A DNA stretch of 64,000 bases from Myxococcus fulvus. GTDB taxonomy: Bacteria; Myxococcota; Myxococcia; Myxococcales; Myxococcaceae. The stretch is taken from positions 186,001 through 250,000 of the forward strand of contig NZ_FOIB01000001.1 of assembly GCF_900111765.1 (NCBI RefSeq), written 5' to 3'. Made by a program: the position numbers and the translations under genes. The stretch's first letter is position 1, and every line of letters begins with the position of its first letter. Of this stretch, positions 34,277-42,065 are shown in pieces. The notes beneath the pieces were generated by a model, which saw only the letters and a list, made by a program, of their open reading frames with translations, made no database searches and had not been told where the DNA came from.

Positions 34277-35377
34277 TCAGGTCAGCACGGAGGGCGGTGG
34301 TGGAGCCTCGGGCCTCGCGATGCGGCGCTCCTGCCGGAAGAGGAGGATTTCGCGGATGATGATCTGCACCGTGGCCGCGACGGGCACCGCCACCACCGCG
34401 CCGACGATGCCTCCCAGCTCCGCGCAGAAGAGCACCGCGAGCAGGATGAGCAGCGGGTTGACGTGCACCGTGCGTCGGAAGACGAGCGGCGCCAGCACGT
34501 TGCCCTCGAGCTGCCCGTACAGGACGAAGTACGCCAGCACGCCCATCGCCATCCACATGCCGCCCGTGGCCCACGTCAGCAGGGTGATGAAGCCTCCGGC
34601 CACCACGGGCCCCGCGTAGGGCACCATGCTGGAGAAGCCGCTCATGATGCCCAGCGGCAGGAAGTACGGCACGCCCATGGCCGCGAGCACCGCGGAGGTG
34701 AGCAGCGCGTTGAACGTGCAGATGAGCGTGAGCCCCGTCAGGTAGCCGCCGGTGGCCCGGTACACGTTGCGCATCACGCGCACGTAGCGGAGCCGGTGCT
34801 CGGGCTTCGGCAAATCGAGCATCCGCTTGAGCAGGCCGCCACCGAAGACGAGCATGAACACGACCAGGAAGAAGACGCTCAGCGCGCCACCGACGAGCCC
34901 CACCATGCTGCCCAGCGCGTACATGAGCAGCGACGGCAGCGTCCCCGTCGCCAGCTCTGGCGTCGCGTCCTCGAGCGGCCGCATCCAGCCCAGGTTGTGG
35001 AGCCGCGTGTTCAGCCCGCGGAACGGGCGGGAGTCGCGCACCTCCTGCCAGAGCTGCGGCCACTGCACCACGAGCGCGTCCACCTGCGCCGCCGTCGCCG
35101 GAATCACCAGCAGCGCCAGCGTCGCCAGCACCGTCAGGGCGCCGGTCAGCATCAGCGCGATGGCCAGGGCGCGCGGCACCCGCCAGCGCTCCAGCCGCGA
35201 CACGCCGTGCTCCAGCGCGAGCGCAATCAGCGCCGCGATGCCCGTCAACGTGAGCGCCACGCGCGTGCGCACCACGAGCACCACGAGCGCCACCACCGCC
35301 AGCACCGCGAAACACACGGTGAACACCGTCTTCGGTGTCACCTGAGAGCGCTGCTTCGCTCCATCCAGCTCCGCCAC
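34277..35377 (-). CDS. AI-2E-family membrane transporter
   Basis: A ~366-aa polytopic membrane protein of the AI-2E/PerM family: two N-terminal helices (VFTVCFAVLAVVALVVLVV and the next), a helix-loop region with the soluble linker (~100-160), and a C-terminal set of five or six helices including GLTLICTFNALLTS, VPYFLPLGIMSGF and the conserved PYAGPVV. Members export small molecules or ions (AI-2 or Na+/H+); the substrate cannot be read from sequence. The start is uncertain: GTG 35377 (behind GGGGG) is used, GTG 35407 is an alternative. Confidence 0.83.
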   Translation of the reverse strand: MAELDGAKQRSQVTPKTVFTVCFAVLAVVALVVLVVRTRVALTLTGIAALIALALEHGVSRLERWRVPRALAIALMLTGALTVLATLALLVIPATAAQVDALVVQWPQLWQEVRDSRPFRGLNTRLHNLGWMRPLEDATPELATGTLPSLLMYALGSMVGLVGGALSVFFLVVFMLVFGGGLLKRMLDLPKPEHRLRYVRVMRNVYRATGGYLTGLTLICTFNALLTSAVLAAMGVPYFLPLGIMSGFSSMVPYAGPVVAGGFITLLTWATGGMWMAMGVLAYFVLYGQLEGNVLAPLVFRRTVHVNPLLILLAVLFCAELGGIVGAVVAVPVAATVQIIIREILLFRQERRIARPEAPPPPSVLT

Positions 35378-35660
35378 CGTACCCCCGGGCCCCGGCTCAC
35401 CGTTCACCGTGTCGCGGTAAGCACGACCGGACCGGAGTGCCAGTGCCCGCACGCTCGAAGCGGCCCGGCTGTGGAGTGGGCTCCAGCCCGGCGTGCGGCC
35501 ATCACGCGTCCTGTCCACGGGTCGACAGGTCGTGCACCCCGTCCATGGCGCCGCGGGCTTGGGACCGGCGTGACACCCCGTGCGTGAGACATCGAGCGTG
35601 GAGGGGGGAGCCCGTCAGCGGCGCGTGAGGGGAACGCGCCTGGCCGTGACGTAAGACGCG

Positions 35661-36185
35661 TCAGTTGCGCGAGGGGAAGATGCCTTCCAGCGCGATGATG
35701 AAGTTGATGCAGAGGAACGGCGACATGTTGTTGTGGGGCTGGCTGCCGCCCGCGACGCCGATGGCCGCCGGGTTCATGGTCCCGTCGATGGGCGCCGCGC
35801 GGTAGTTGAAGATGGCGCCGGCGTTGTCCGCCGCGAGCACCGTGCCCACCGGCGTCTCCGTGTCACCCTGCTGCGAGCTGACGTTGAGGCTGTGGGTGTG
35901 CGCCGGCATCTGGGTCGAAATCAGCGTCACCGTCTCGGAGCCGCCCTGCTCGCCGAGCGTCCGCGGCGACAGCCCCGGCCCCTGGCCCGGCTGCATCGGG
36001 TAGCGGCCGCGCAGGTCCGGCAGCGCGAACGTCGTCTGCCCGTTGCCCCCATACGTGGTGCCCAGGATCGAGAACAGCGCGGTGTTCTGCGCGATGGAGA
36101 GAATCTGCCCCTGGCAGAAGGCCCAACCGCGCGGCGCGAAGTTGCCCGCGAACATGCGGATTTCACCAATGTATGGCTCGGACAT
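35661..36185 (-). CDS. Tail-collar (microcystin-dependent protein-like) domain protein
   Basis: A 174-aa protein with the phage-tail collar/MdpB signature: YIGEIRMFAGNFAPRGWAFC, LFSILGTTYGGNG, TTFALPDLRGRYPMQPGQ and, at the end, NNMSPFLCINFIIALEG. In bacteria these proteins are often secreted or part of contractile particles. No other phage-like gene is nearby and only one copy is present, whereas related proteins often come in groups of two or three. The ATG is preceded by GAAAGGTG. A large hairpin lies just upstream of that ribosome site. Confidence 0.85.
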   Translation of the reverse strand: MSEPYIGEIRMFAGNFAPRGWAFCQGQILSIAQNTALFSILGTTYGGNGQTTFALPDLRGRYPMQPGQGPGLSPRTLGEQGGSETVTLISTQMPAHTHSLNVSSQQGDTETPVGTVLAADNAGAIFNYRAAPIDGTMNPAAIGVAGGSQPHNNMSPFLCINFIIALEGIFPSRN

Positions 36186-36541
36186 GAGTACACCTTTCGT
36201 GTGTGTGTTTCACGCGCCAATGAGTACGCGTCACACACACCAGAGCAAAGCATCGGCCAGTCCTTCCTCCTGGGTCTGAATCGAATCAGGGCCCTGTATC
36301 CGTCCTGCGCTCCACGAGGAGGGGCGCTCGCGAGGGGATTTCCCGTCCGCGTGCGTCATGCGTCCCGGTGTGACGGCGTCGCGTCCCGAGAGAACGCGAA
36401 CAGTCGTTCCTTGGCGGACGGGCTTCGAATCACAAGCACGCCTGCCCTGGTGGGTCGGCGGCGGATGGCTCGATAATCCGCCCTGGCTCGTGACTTGCTC
36501 TGGCTCGCGCGCCGAGGTTCGACAAGAGGGGAGAAGCATCA
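36186..36541. other. Divergent control region between tail-collar and collagen-like genes
   Basis: About 355 bp. The side next to the tail-collar gene holds a GT-rich hairpin (36199-36240). The other side ends with AGAGGGGAGAAG, the ribosome site of the collagen-like gene. The middle, around 36240-36300, is relatively AT-rich and probably holds the promoters; I cannot assign exact boxes. Confidence 0.5.
36199..36240 (-). promoter_or_regulatory. GT/AC hairpin upstream of tail-collar gene
   Basis: GTGTGTGTG (36199-36207) pairs with CACACACAC (36232-36240); inside it ACGCG (36212-36216) pairs with CGCGT (36227-36231), leaving a 4-nt bulge and a 10-nt loop. The stem ends about 14 nt before the start codon, right beside the ribosome site GAAAGGTG, so it could control translation or RNA stability. 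An operator is also possible. Confidence 0.45.
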
Positions 36542-38428
36542 ATGGCTCAGATGAAATGGCAAGGCGCCGCGACCTGGTCGCGGTGGCTGACGGCTCTACC
36601 CGTGGTGGCGATGCTGTCGTTGACCGGATGTGACGAAGGTCAGCAGGGGCCACAGGGGCCGCAGGGTCCACAGGGGCCCGCGGGGCCTGCCGGTGAGCAG
36701 GGACCCGCGGGGGCGCAGGGGCCCGCGGGCGCGCAGGGTGCCGCGGGTCCGAAGGGTGACACGGGCGACACGGGCCCCATGGGTCCGCAGGGGCCTCAGG
36801 GTCCAGAGGGCCCCGCGGGTGGGCCGCAGGGTCCCCAGGGGCCCGAGGGCAAGCGCTCCCTGGCTCGCACGTCCGTGGAGGACGCCGGCGCCAACTGCGC
36901 GACGGGCGGCGTGAGAATCGACACCGGCGTCGACGACGACAGCGATGGGACGCTGGACGAAGACGAGGTGGATGCCACCAGCTACGTGTGCAACGGCCCC
37001 CAGGGTCCGCAGGGCGCGCGCGGTGAGACGGGCGCGCAGGGCCCCGTGGGACCCCAGGGTGAGGTGGGTCCTCGGGGTGAGGCGGGTCCTCGCGGTGAGA
37101 CCGGCGCGGTGGGCCCCATCGGCCCCCGCGGTGAGACGGGACCCCAGGGCGAGCAGGGCCCGCGCGGCGAGCAGGGCCTGCGCGGCGAGCAGGGGCCGCA
37201 GGGCCTGCGCGGCGAGACGGGTCCGCAGGGCGCCGCGGGCATCCACTCGGTCGCGGCCACGGCCGCCGAGGGCAATGGCGCCAACTGCGCGACGGGCGGC
37301 GTGCGGCTGCAGTTCGGCCAGGATACCAACGGCAACAACGTGCTGGACCCGGGCGAGGTCAACGCGGCGCTGACGCGCTACGTGTGCAACGGGGCGCAGG
37401 GGGTGCAGGGGCTGCCCGGCGCGACGGGTGCCACCGGCGCGACGGGTGCCACCGGCGCCACGGGTGCGACGGGCGCGCAGGGCCCCGTGGGAGCCACGGG
37501 CGCGACGGGGCCTCAGGGCCCGGCGGGCTCGACGGGCGTGTTCGGTGATGGCTCGGCCGGCGCGTTCAGCGTCGCGAACACGGTCGACCTGACCACGGTG
37601 AGCGGGTTCGCCTCCCTCGCGGGGCGGCACCACATGCAGTTCACCACCGTCAACATCACCGGCACGCTCATCGTCCCGAGCGGCACCGTCATCCGGGCCA
37701 CGGGCGACGTCACCATCAGCGGCACCGTCATCGTCGACCCGGGCTCGTTGGACACGGGCCCGGGCGGGGCGGATTCGGGCCTGTCCCGTGCTCCGGCGGG
37801 TGAGCCCACGGGTGGGCTCGGTGTCTCGCCCGTGCATGCGGCGCAGCTGCTGCGGCCCGGCAACAAGGGCGGCGGCTCGGGCGCGCGCACCGTGGCGGGC
37901 CCGTTCGGCGGCGGCGGTGGCTCGCTGGTCATCCTCTCCCAGGGCACCGTGCGCATCCAGGGCTCGGGCGTCATCAACGCCTCTGGCGCGTCGGGTGGCA
38001 ACGTGGTGGACAACACCCCCGGCGCCGGTGGTGGCGCGGGCGGCGTGGTGGTCATCCTGGGCAAGGCCGGCGTGGTGGTGCAGGGCTTCGTCCGCGCGCA
38101 GGGCAACAACGGCGTGAACGGCAACAACCTGGGCGGCGCGGGCAAGGGAGGCGGAGGCGGTGGTGGTGGCGGCATCATCCAGGTCGTCTCCACGGTGTCG
38201 CCCACCGTCTCCGGCGGCCTCGTGGTGACGGGCGGCGCGCCCGGGACGACGGCGGCCCCCACCGGCGCCAGCCAGGTCATCCAGGCGGGCGGTGGCGGTG
38301 GCGCCATGGGCGGCGCGGGTGGCTCGGGTGGTGGCGGAAACACCACGACCCCCATCCAGCCCGGCGCGGGCGCGGATGGCTACGTCATCCAGACGGTGGT
38401 GCCGACCCCGGAGAACCTCTTCCTCTGA
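36542..38428 (+). CDS. Collagen-like lipoprotein with DUF7151-type modules and Gly-rich beta-helix tail
   Basis: A 628-aa protein. The signal ends in the lipobox LSLTGC. Three Gly-X-Y collagen blocks follow (~34-101, ~151-232, ~282-327), separated by two copies of a Cys-pair module ([11 protein letters not shown]...YVCNG) with an acidic Dx-rich loop, the DUF7151 pattern often seen in myxobacteria. Residues ~335-628 are Gly/Val/Thr-rich short strands ([18 protein letters not shown]), probably a right-handed beta-helix. It is likely a rod-like surface protein anchored in the outer membrane. The ATG follows AGAGGGGAGAAG. Gly-X-Y blocks are encoded by near-repetitive DNA, so length may vary between strains. 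Confidence 0.85.
   Translation: MAQMKWQGAATWSRWLTALPVVAMLSLTGCDEGQQGPQGPQGPQGPAGPAGEQGPAGAQGPAGAQGAAGPKGDTGDTGPMGPQGPQGPEGPAGGPQGPQGPEGKRSLARTSVEDAGANCATGGVRIDTGVDDDSDGTLDEDEVDATSYVCNGPQGPQGARGETGAQGPVGPQGEVGPRGEAGPRGETGAVGPIGPRGETGPQGEQGPRGEQGLRGEQGPQGLRGETGPQGAAGIHSVAATAAEGNGANCATGGVRLQFGQDTNGNNVLDPGEVNAALTRYVCNGAQGVQGLPGATGATGATGATGATGATGAQGPVGATGATGPQGPAGSTGVFGDGSAGAFSVANTVDLTTVSGFASLAGRHHMQFTTVNITGTLIVPSGTVIRATGDVTISGTVIVDPGSLDTGPGGADSGLSRAPAGEPTGGLGVSPVHAAQLLRPGNKGGGSGARTVAGPFGGGGGSLVILSQGTVRIQGSGVINASGASGGNVVDNTPGAGGGAGGVVVILGKAGVVVQGFVRAQGNNGVNGNNLGGAGKGGGGGGGGGIIQVVSTVSPTVSGGLVVTGGAPGTTAAPTGASQVIQAGGGGGAMGGAGGSGGGGNTTTPIQPGAGADGYVIQTVVPTPENLFL
37419..37476 (+). repeat. Tandem repeat encoding (Gly-Ala-Thr)n
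   Basis: Six consecutive nine-base units of the form GGN-GCN-ACS encode Gly-Ala-Thr in the third collagen block. Two units alternate with slightly different third bases. Such arrays change copy number by slippage. Confidence 0.7.
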
Positions 38429-38939
38429 GTGGAGGGGAGTCGCTTGCGCCCATCGTCGGTCCCTCCGGACCGGCGGTGGGTCGCGGCCCCCAGGTCTCAT
38501 CGGGGAGGGAAGACCCGCGCCCTGAGCTCGCGGCGGCGCGGGGTGCAACGCGGTTCATGCTGACGGTGAGGCGGCCCGAGCGGGCTTCGCCTCGGCAGGA
38601 CTTCGCGGAAGCGACAGGACGCCCGGCCCTCGCGCGCTGGGGGTTCGAGTCGACCGCGGAGGTCGCACCCCGGAAGGTCGGCCCACCTCCGGGCGATGGC
38701 TCATCCCGGCGCGAGTCACGCGTCTCCTCGTGAGGCCCGTGGCGCCGCGTCGCGGTGGATGAAGGACTGTCGGGCGGAACGACTCGCCTTCGTGTCGGAG
38801 GGGGCCGCGGAGATCACGCGGGCCACGAGGGCGAGGCGGTTCGTTGCCTCCAGGACACGGCCGCCCGCGCGCAATCGGCGCGAGGCCCGTTCGTCCTTCG
38901 AGGCATGGCGCGTTTCCCCCGAGACGGCCCTCCTGGCCC
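38429..38939. other. Gap between collagen-like gene and acetyltransferase gene; possible minus-strand gene fragment
   Basis: About 510 bp with no confident gene. A minus-strand frame ending at 38716 encodes GGRVLEATNRLALVARVIS and a basic tail, with third-position G/C use like real genes, but it has no ribosome site and its N-terminal part runs into the acetyltransferase gene. It may be a decayed gene or a small unannotated protein. No terminator with a T-run is seen after the collagen-like gene. Confidence 0.3.
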
Positions 38940-39452
38940 TCACCCCGCGCGCGGCGCGGGACTCCACTGCATGGCGACATACGGGGCCCCCGCGTCCGGG
39001 GGCTGTGTCGACGGCTCCTCCTGGAAGCCCAGCCGGGCGTACAGCCCGCGCGCGGGACTGTCGTGCAGCACGTGCAGCCGCACGGGCACCCGGGCCTGCG
39101 TGGCCGCGTCCAACAGCTCACGCAAGAGCCGCGTCCCCAAGCCACCGCGCTGGTGGGAGGGAAGCAGGGCGATCTCCACCAATCGCCACTCCCGCGCACC
39201 TCGGTCCACCAGCAGCCTGCCGGCGGGCTGACCCGCCACCAACACCACCTGGTCCTCGGCCGTCGGATAACGCACGGCCCAGTCCCGCCCGCGGGCCAAC
39301 CACTGCATGCGCAGGAACGCCTCGCGCTGCGCGGGTGTCCAACCCCACGTCGCCAGCTCGCCCGCACGCGTGCTGGCGTACAGGTCGAAGAGGAAGCCGT
39401 CGTCGGAGGGAGCGCGGGGACGCGAGGTGAGCGGCACGGTGCCGGGCAGCAT
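38940..39452 (-). CDS. GNAT-family N-acetyltransferase
   Basis: A 170-aa single-domain acetyltransferase. The acetyl-CoA site is in EIALLPSHQRGGLGTRLLREL (R/Q-x-x-G-x-G/A type) and the last strand pair in ARGLYARLGFQEEP. The N-terminal region (FLFDLYASTRAGELATWGW) is typical of small GNATs that act on amino acids, antibiotics or polyamines. The substrate is unknown. The ATG at 39452 is used; the frame is open far upstream, but codon patterns there do not look like protein. It diverges from the next gene. Confidence 0.82.
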   Translation of the reverse strand: MLPGTVPLTSRPRAPSDDGFLFDLYASTRAGELATWGWTPAQREAFLRMQWLARGRDWAVRYPTAEDQVVLVAGQPAGRLLVDRGAREWRLVEIALLPSHQRGGLGTRLLRELLDAATQARVPVRLHVLHDSPARGLYARLGFQEEPSTQPPDAGAPYVAMQWSPAPRAG

Positions 39453-39617
39453 GGACGCGCGGACACCCGGGCGTCCACCACCCGACACGCCGCCGGGCGC
39501 TCGCGTCCAACCGACGACGCGGATTGAAGCAACGCCGAGCCCCCCACGTCCGCGAGGCGCGGGGCCGGACGTCAGACCTGGATGAGAGCTTCGGTGCATT
39601 CCCGATAGGAGTACGCG

Positions 39618-40142
39618 ATGAAGAAGACCCGAGACCCCGAGCTGAGCCTGGCCCTCCAGGAGGCCCGCGAGACAGAGGAGAAGTGGCGGGGACTCGCCGC
39701 CCGGCTCCTGGAGCTCGGGGACGACGCGATGGACGCGCAGCTGCTGGTGGCATTTCGCGCCGCGCGCGAGGAAGGCGTCGTACCGCCGGACGCCGGCTTC
39801 TTCCTGGTGGCCCACATCCTCACCGCCATGGCGGACGAGGCGCTCTCCGAGGTGCCGCGCGTCCAGCGGCTCGCGCTGGAGCTGGACCTGATGGAGCGCG
39901 AGTACGGCATGGAGGATGGCATCTGGCACGACGCCGACGAGCCGCCCCCCGAGGACTGGGAGGCCCTGCTCGCCGAGTACGAGGGCGCCTGCGACGAGGC
40001 CCGCGCCGCCTTCTTCCGCGCCTACGGCGAGGAGGACATGGCCCGCCTCTACGTGGAGGACCGCGTCTGTTTCCACCGCCGCTTCGAGTCCGGCCGCCGC
40101 TTCTTCCACGGCCTGCCCATGTACCCCGAGCACCTCCACTGA
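39618..40142 (+). CDS. Hypothetical acidic protein, 174 aa
   Basis: Not recognised. Supported by a ribosome site (TAGGAG, 7 nt before ATG 39618), coding-like third positions and a clean stop. The protein is helical and strongly acidic (EYEGACDEARAAFFRAYGEEDM), with no signal peptide, membrane helix or catalytic motif. It ends FHGLPMYPEHLH. It stands alone between a divergent acetyltransferase gene and a 411-bp non-coding region. Confidence 0.7.
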   Translation: MKKTRDPELSLALQEARETEEKWRGLAARLLELGDDAMDAQLLVAFRAAREEGVVPPDAGFFLVAHILTAMADEALSEVPRVQRLALELDLMEREYGMEDGIWHDADEPPPEDWEALLAEYEGACDEARAAFFRAYGEEDMARLYVEDRVCFHRRFESGRRFFHGLPMYPEHLH

Positions 40143-40432
40143 CCTGTTCCACACCGCATGGAGCGGTGCGTCATCCATGCGGACAGGCCGCCAGGCGCCT
40201 TCCGCGCAGCGAGAAATCGAGAGGGATGGGGCGGTACGATCTCAGCGGGAGCGAAACTTTACGTTCACAATTGTGTCAATTAGTGGGGCTACAGGCTGGC
40301 GCAATGGGACTTTGATGCTCACTCTTGCGTCGCGCTGGCGTTTTCCAACGTCACACCCTATTTGGCCGCACGACTTCAAGTGGTGCGGAGCGGGCCGGTA
40401 CGGAAGTCAATGCATACCAAGGACAAGGACAC

Positions 40433-40461
40433 AGAGACTCGAAACTCCAAGGCGAGTCTCT
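40433..40461. repeat. Perfect 9-bp inverted repeat
   Basis: AGAGACTCG (40433-40441) and CGAGTCTCT (40453-40461) are exact complements with an 11-nt loop. There is no T-run after either side, so it is not a plain terminator. It sits 80-110 bp upstream of the DUF1338 gene. Confidence 0.6.
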
Positions 40462-40539
40462 AGCGCGCGGCGCGCGTCTCCGAACGAAATCCCCTCCAAG
40501 GGCTCGGGGCCGCGCGCCGCCGCACTTTTCCTGGCGGAT

Positions 40540-40545
40540 TAGACT
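40540..40545 (+). promoter_or_regulatory. -10 element TAGACT for leaderless DUF1338 gene
   Basis: TAGACT ends 8 nt before ATG 40554, with only GTTCCGCC between, so no ribosome site. No convincing -35 box is present. Confidence 0.45.
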
Positions 40546-40553
40546 GTTCCGCC

Positions 40554-41303
40554 ATGTCGACCTCACAAGCCACCCGACTGTTGGACCTCCTCTGGGAGCG
40601 CTATGCCTCGGAGGTGCCGTACGCGCGCACCTTCGTGCAGCTCTCCGGGGGCAGCTTCCGCAATGACCACGTCGCGCTGCGCTCGCTGGCCCGGCCCGGC
40701 GGAGGCATCGCGCTGTTCTCGCGGCCCTTCGAGCGGCTGGGCTGGAAGCCGGCGGGGGCGTACACGTTCCCCGACGCGCACCTGTCCGCCATCTACCTGT
40801 CGCACCCGGAGGGGCTGCCGCGCGTCTTCATCTCCGAGCTGAAGTCGGAGGAGCTGTCGCCGCGCGCCCGGGAGCTGCTCGCCACGCTGCCGGACGATCC
40901 GCCCCCGCCCGAGGACGTGGACGCGCTGGCGTCGTGGTTCTGCTCGCCGCCGCCGCCGTCGGAGGCCGCGCTGCTGGAGCTGGAGAAGGAGTCGCAGTAC
41001 GGCGCCTGGCTGCTCGCCTTCGGCCGCAAGGTGAACCACTTCACCGGCTCCGTGGACGACGTGGAGGCGTGGCAGCACCGCATGCGGGAGGCGGGCGTGC
41101 CCATGAAGGCGGACATCGAGGGCGCGCCGGGCACGTCGCTCAGGCAGACGGCCACCCAGGCGGCCCCGCTGTCGGTGGCCCTGCGCGAGGGAGGCCGTCG
41201 CCCCTGGCCCTACGCGTACTTCGAGATTGCTCAGCGCGCGCCGGACTTCGACGGCTTCCTGGGCCCGCAGGCGCGCGCGCTGTTCGACATGACGAAGCGC
41301 TGA
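40554..41303 (+). CDS. DUF1338 protein (2-oxoadipate dioxygenase/decarboxylase-like)
   Basis: A 249-aa protein with the DUF1338/HglS pattern: metal-binding His in GSFRNDHVALRSL (~39), FPDAHLSAIYL, a Glu in VFISELKSEEL, and VNHFTG. The family includes iron-dependent 2-oxoadipate dioxygenase/decarboxylase of lysine breakdown; many members, like this shorter one, have unproven substrates. The ATG at 40554 starts the domain and lies 8 nt after a TAGACT box. It is convergent with the acetyltransferase gene. Confidence 0.75.
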   Translation: MSTSQATRLLDLLWERYASEVPYARTFVQLSGGSFRNDHVALRSLARPGGGIALFSRPFERLGWKPAGAYTFPDAHLSAIYLSHPEGLPRVFISELKSEELSPRARELLATLPDDPPPPEDVDALASWFCSPPPPSEAALLELEKESQYGAWLLAFGRKVNHFTGSVDDVEAWQHRMREAGVPMKADIEGAPGTSLRQTATQAAPLSVALREGGRRPWPYAYFEIAQRAPDFDGFLGPQARALFDMTKR

Positions 41304-41311
41304 AGGCTCCT

Positions 41312-41872
41312 TCAGCGCAGCGCGCGGATGACGCGGGCCGGGTTGCCCGCGGCGAGGACGTAGGGTGGCACGTCCTTCGTCACCACGCTGCCGGCGCCCA
41401 GCGTGACGCCCTCCCCGACGGTGACGCCGGGGAGGATGATGGTGCCGCCGCCCACCCACGTCTTCGCGCCGATGGTGACGGGCTTGGACAGCTCCGGGCC
41501 CTTGATGCGCTCGTCCGCGTCGAGCGGGTGCGTGGCCGCGTAGATGTGCACGTTGGGGCCGAAGGACACGTCGTCCCCAATCGTCACCCGGTTGCAATCC
41601 AGGATGACGCACTGGAAGTTCATGTACACGCGCTTGCCCAACTGGATGAAGGTGCCGTAGTCGCAGTGGAACGGCGGCTCCAGGTAGACGCCCTCGCCCA
41701 CCTGGCCGAGGAGCTGCCCGAGCAGCTGCTTGCGCAGGTCCTCGTCCTCCATGAGCGTGTCGTTGTAGGCGCGTAGCAGCCGCCGCGCCCGGGAGCGCGC
41801 CGCCGTGAGCTGCGCGTCCCAGCCGTTGTACAGCTCGCCGGCCAGCATCTTCTCCATCTCGGTCCGTGCCAT
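41312..41872 (-). CDS. Maltose/galactoside O-acetyltransferase-type hexapeptide transferase
   Basis: A 186-aa LbetaH acetyltransferase. The N-terminal MEKMLAGELYNGWD...RARRLLRAYN is the Mac domain of sugar acetyltransferases, followed by hexapeptide repeats: YLEPPFHCDYG, the catalytic His in IYAATHPLDADER, and WVGGGTIILPGVTVGEG to the closing VVTKDVPP. It probably acetylates a sugar 6-hydroxyl, in detoxification or polysaccharide decoration. ATG 41872 is chosen because the Mac domain begins there. It is convergent with the DUF1338 gene and divergent from the S9 peptidase gene. Confidence 0.88.
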   Translation of the reverse strand: MARTEMEKMLAGELYNGWDAQLTAARSRARRLLRAYNDTLMEDEDLRKQLLGQLLGQVGEGVYLEPPFHCDYGTFIQLGKRVYMNFQCVILDCNRVTIGDDVSFGPNVHIYAATHPLDADERIKGPELSKPVTIGAKTWVGGGTIILPGVTVGEGVTLGAGSVVTKDVPPYVLAAGNPARVIRALR

Positions 41873-42065
41873 GGCCGGCAGTGTCCACGCCCGCGTGGGC
41901 CCGAGGCGGGAGATGTCCGGCGCTTCGTTGGGGGATGGACGAGAGGGATTGTGCTCGCACGCCCAAACTTCCGAGGTCCAACGAATGCGCCGTGGGTTGG
42001 GAATGGGCGCGAAGCGCCGCCCCACTCATGTAGTCTGGTGGCCTCTTCCTGACCCGTGGGGGGAC

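Larger units (their letters stand above)
40143..40553. other. AT-richer intergenic region with palindrome and hairpin
   Basis: About 410 bp, visibly lower in G+C than any gene around it, with stop codons in all frames and no good ORF. It contains a perfect 10-bp palindrome, CACAATTGTG (40266-40275), a perfect 9-bp hairpin (40433-40461) and the -10 box of the DUF1338 gene. It may be a regulatory region, a decayed insertion or a small RNA locus. Confidence 0.5.

Noticed and set aside
35661..36185. Prophage remnant suggested by the tail-collar protein
   Set aside because: No integrase, capsid, lysis or other tail gene is near; collar-domain proteins are common as stand-alone genes in bacteria.
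38640..38670. GGTTCGAGTC resembling a tRNA T-loop
   Set aside because: The flanking bases do not form a T stem and no acceptor or anticodon arm can be drawn.
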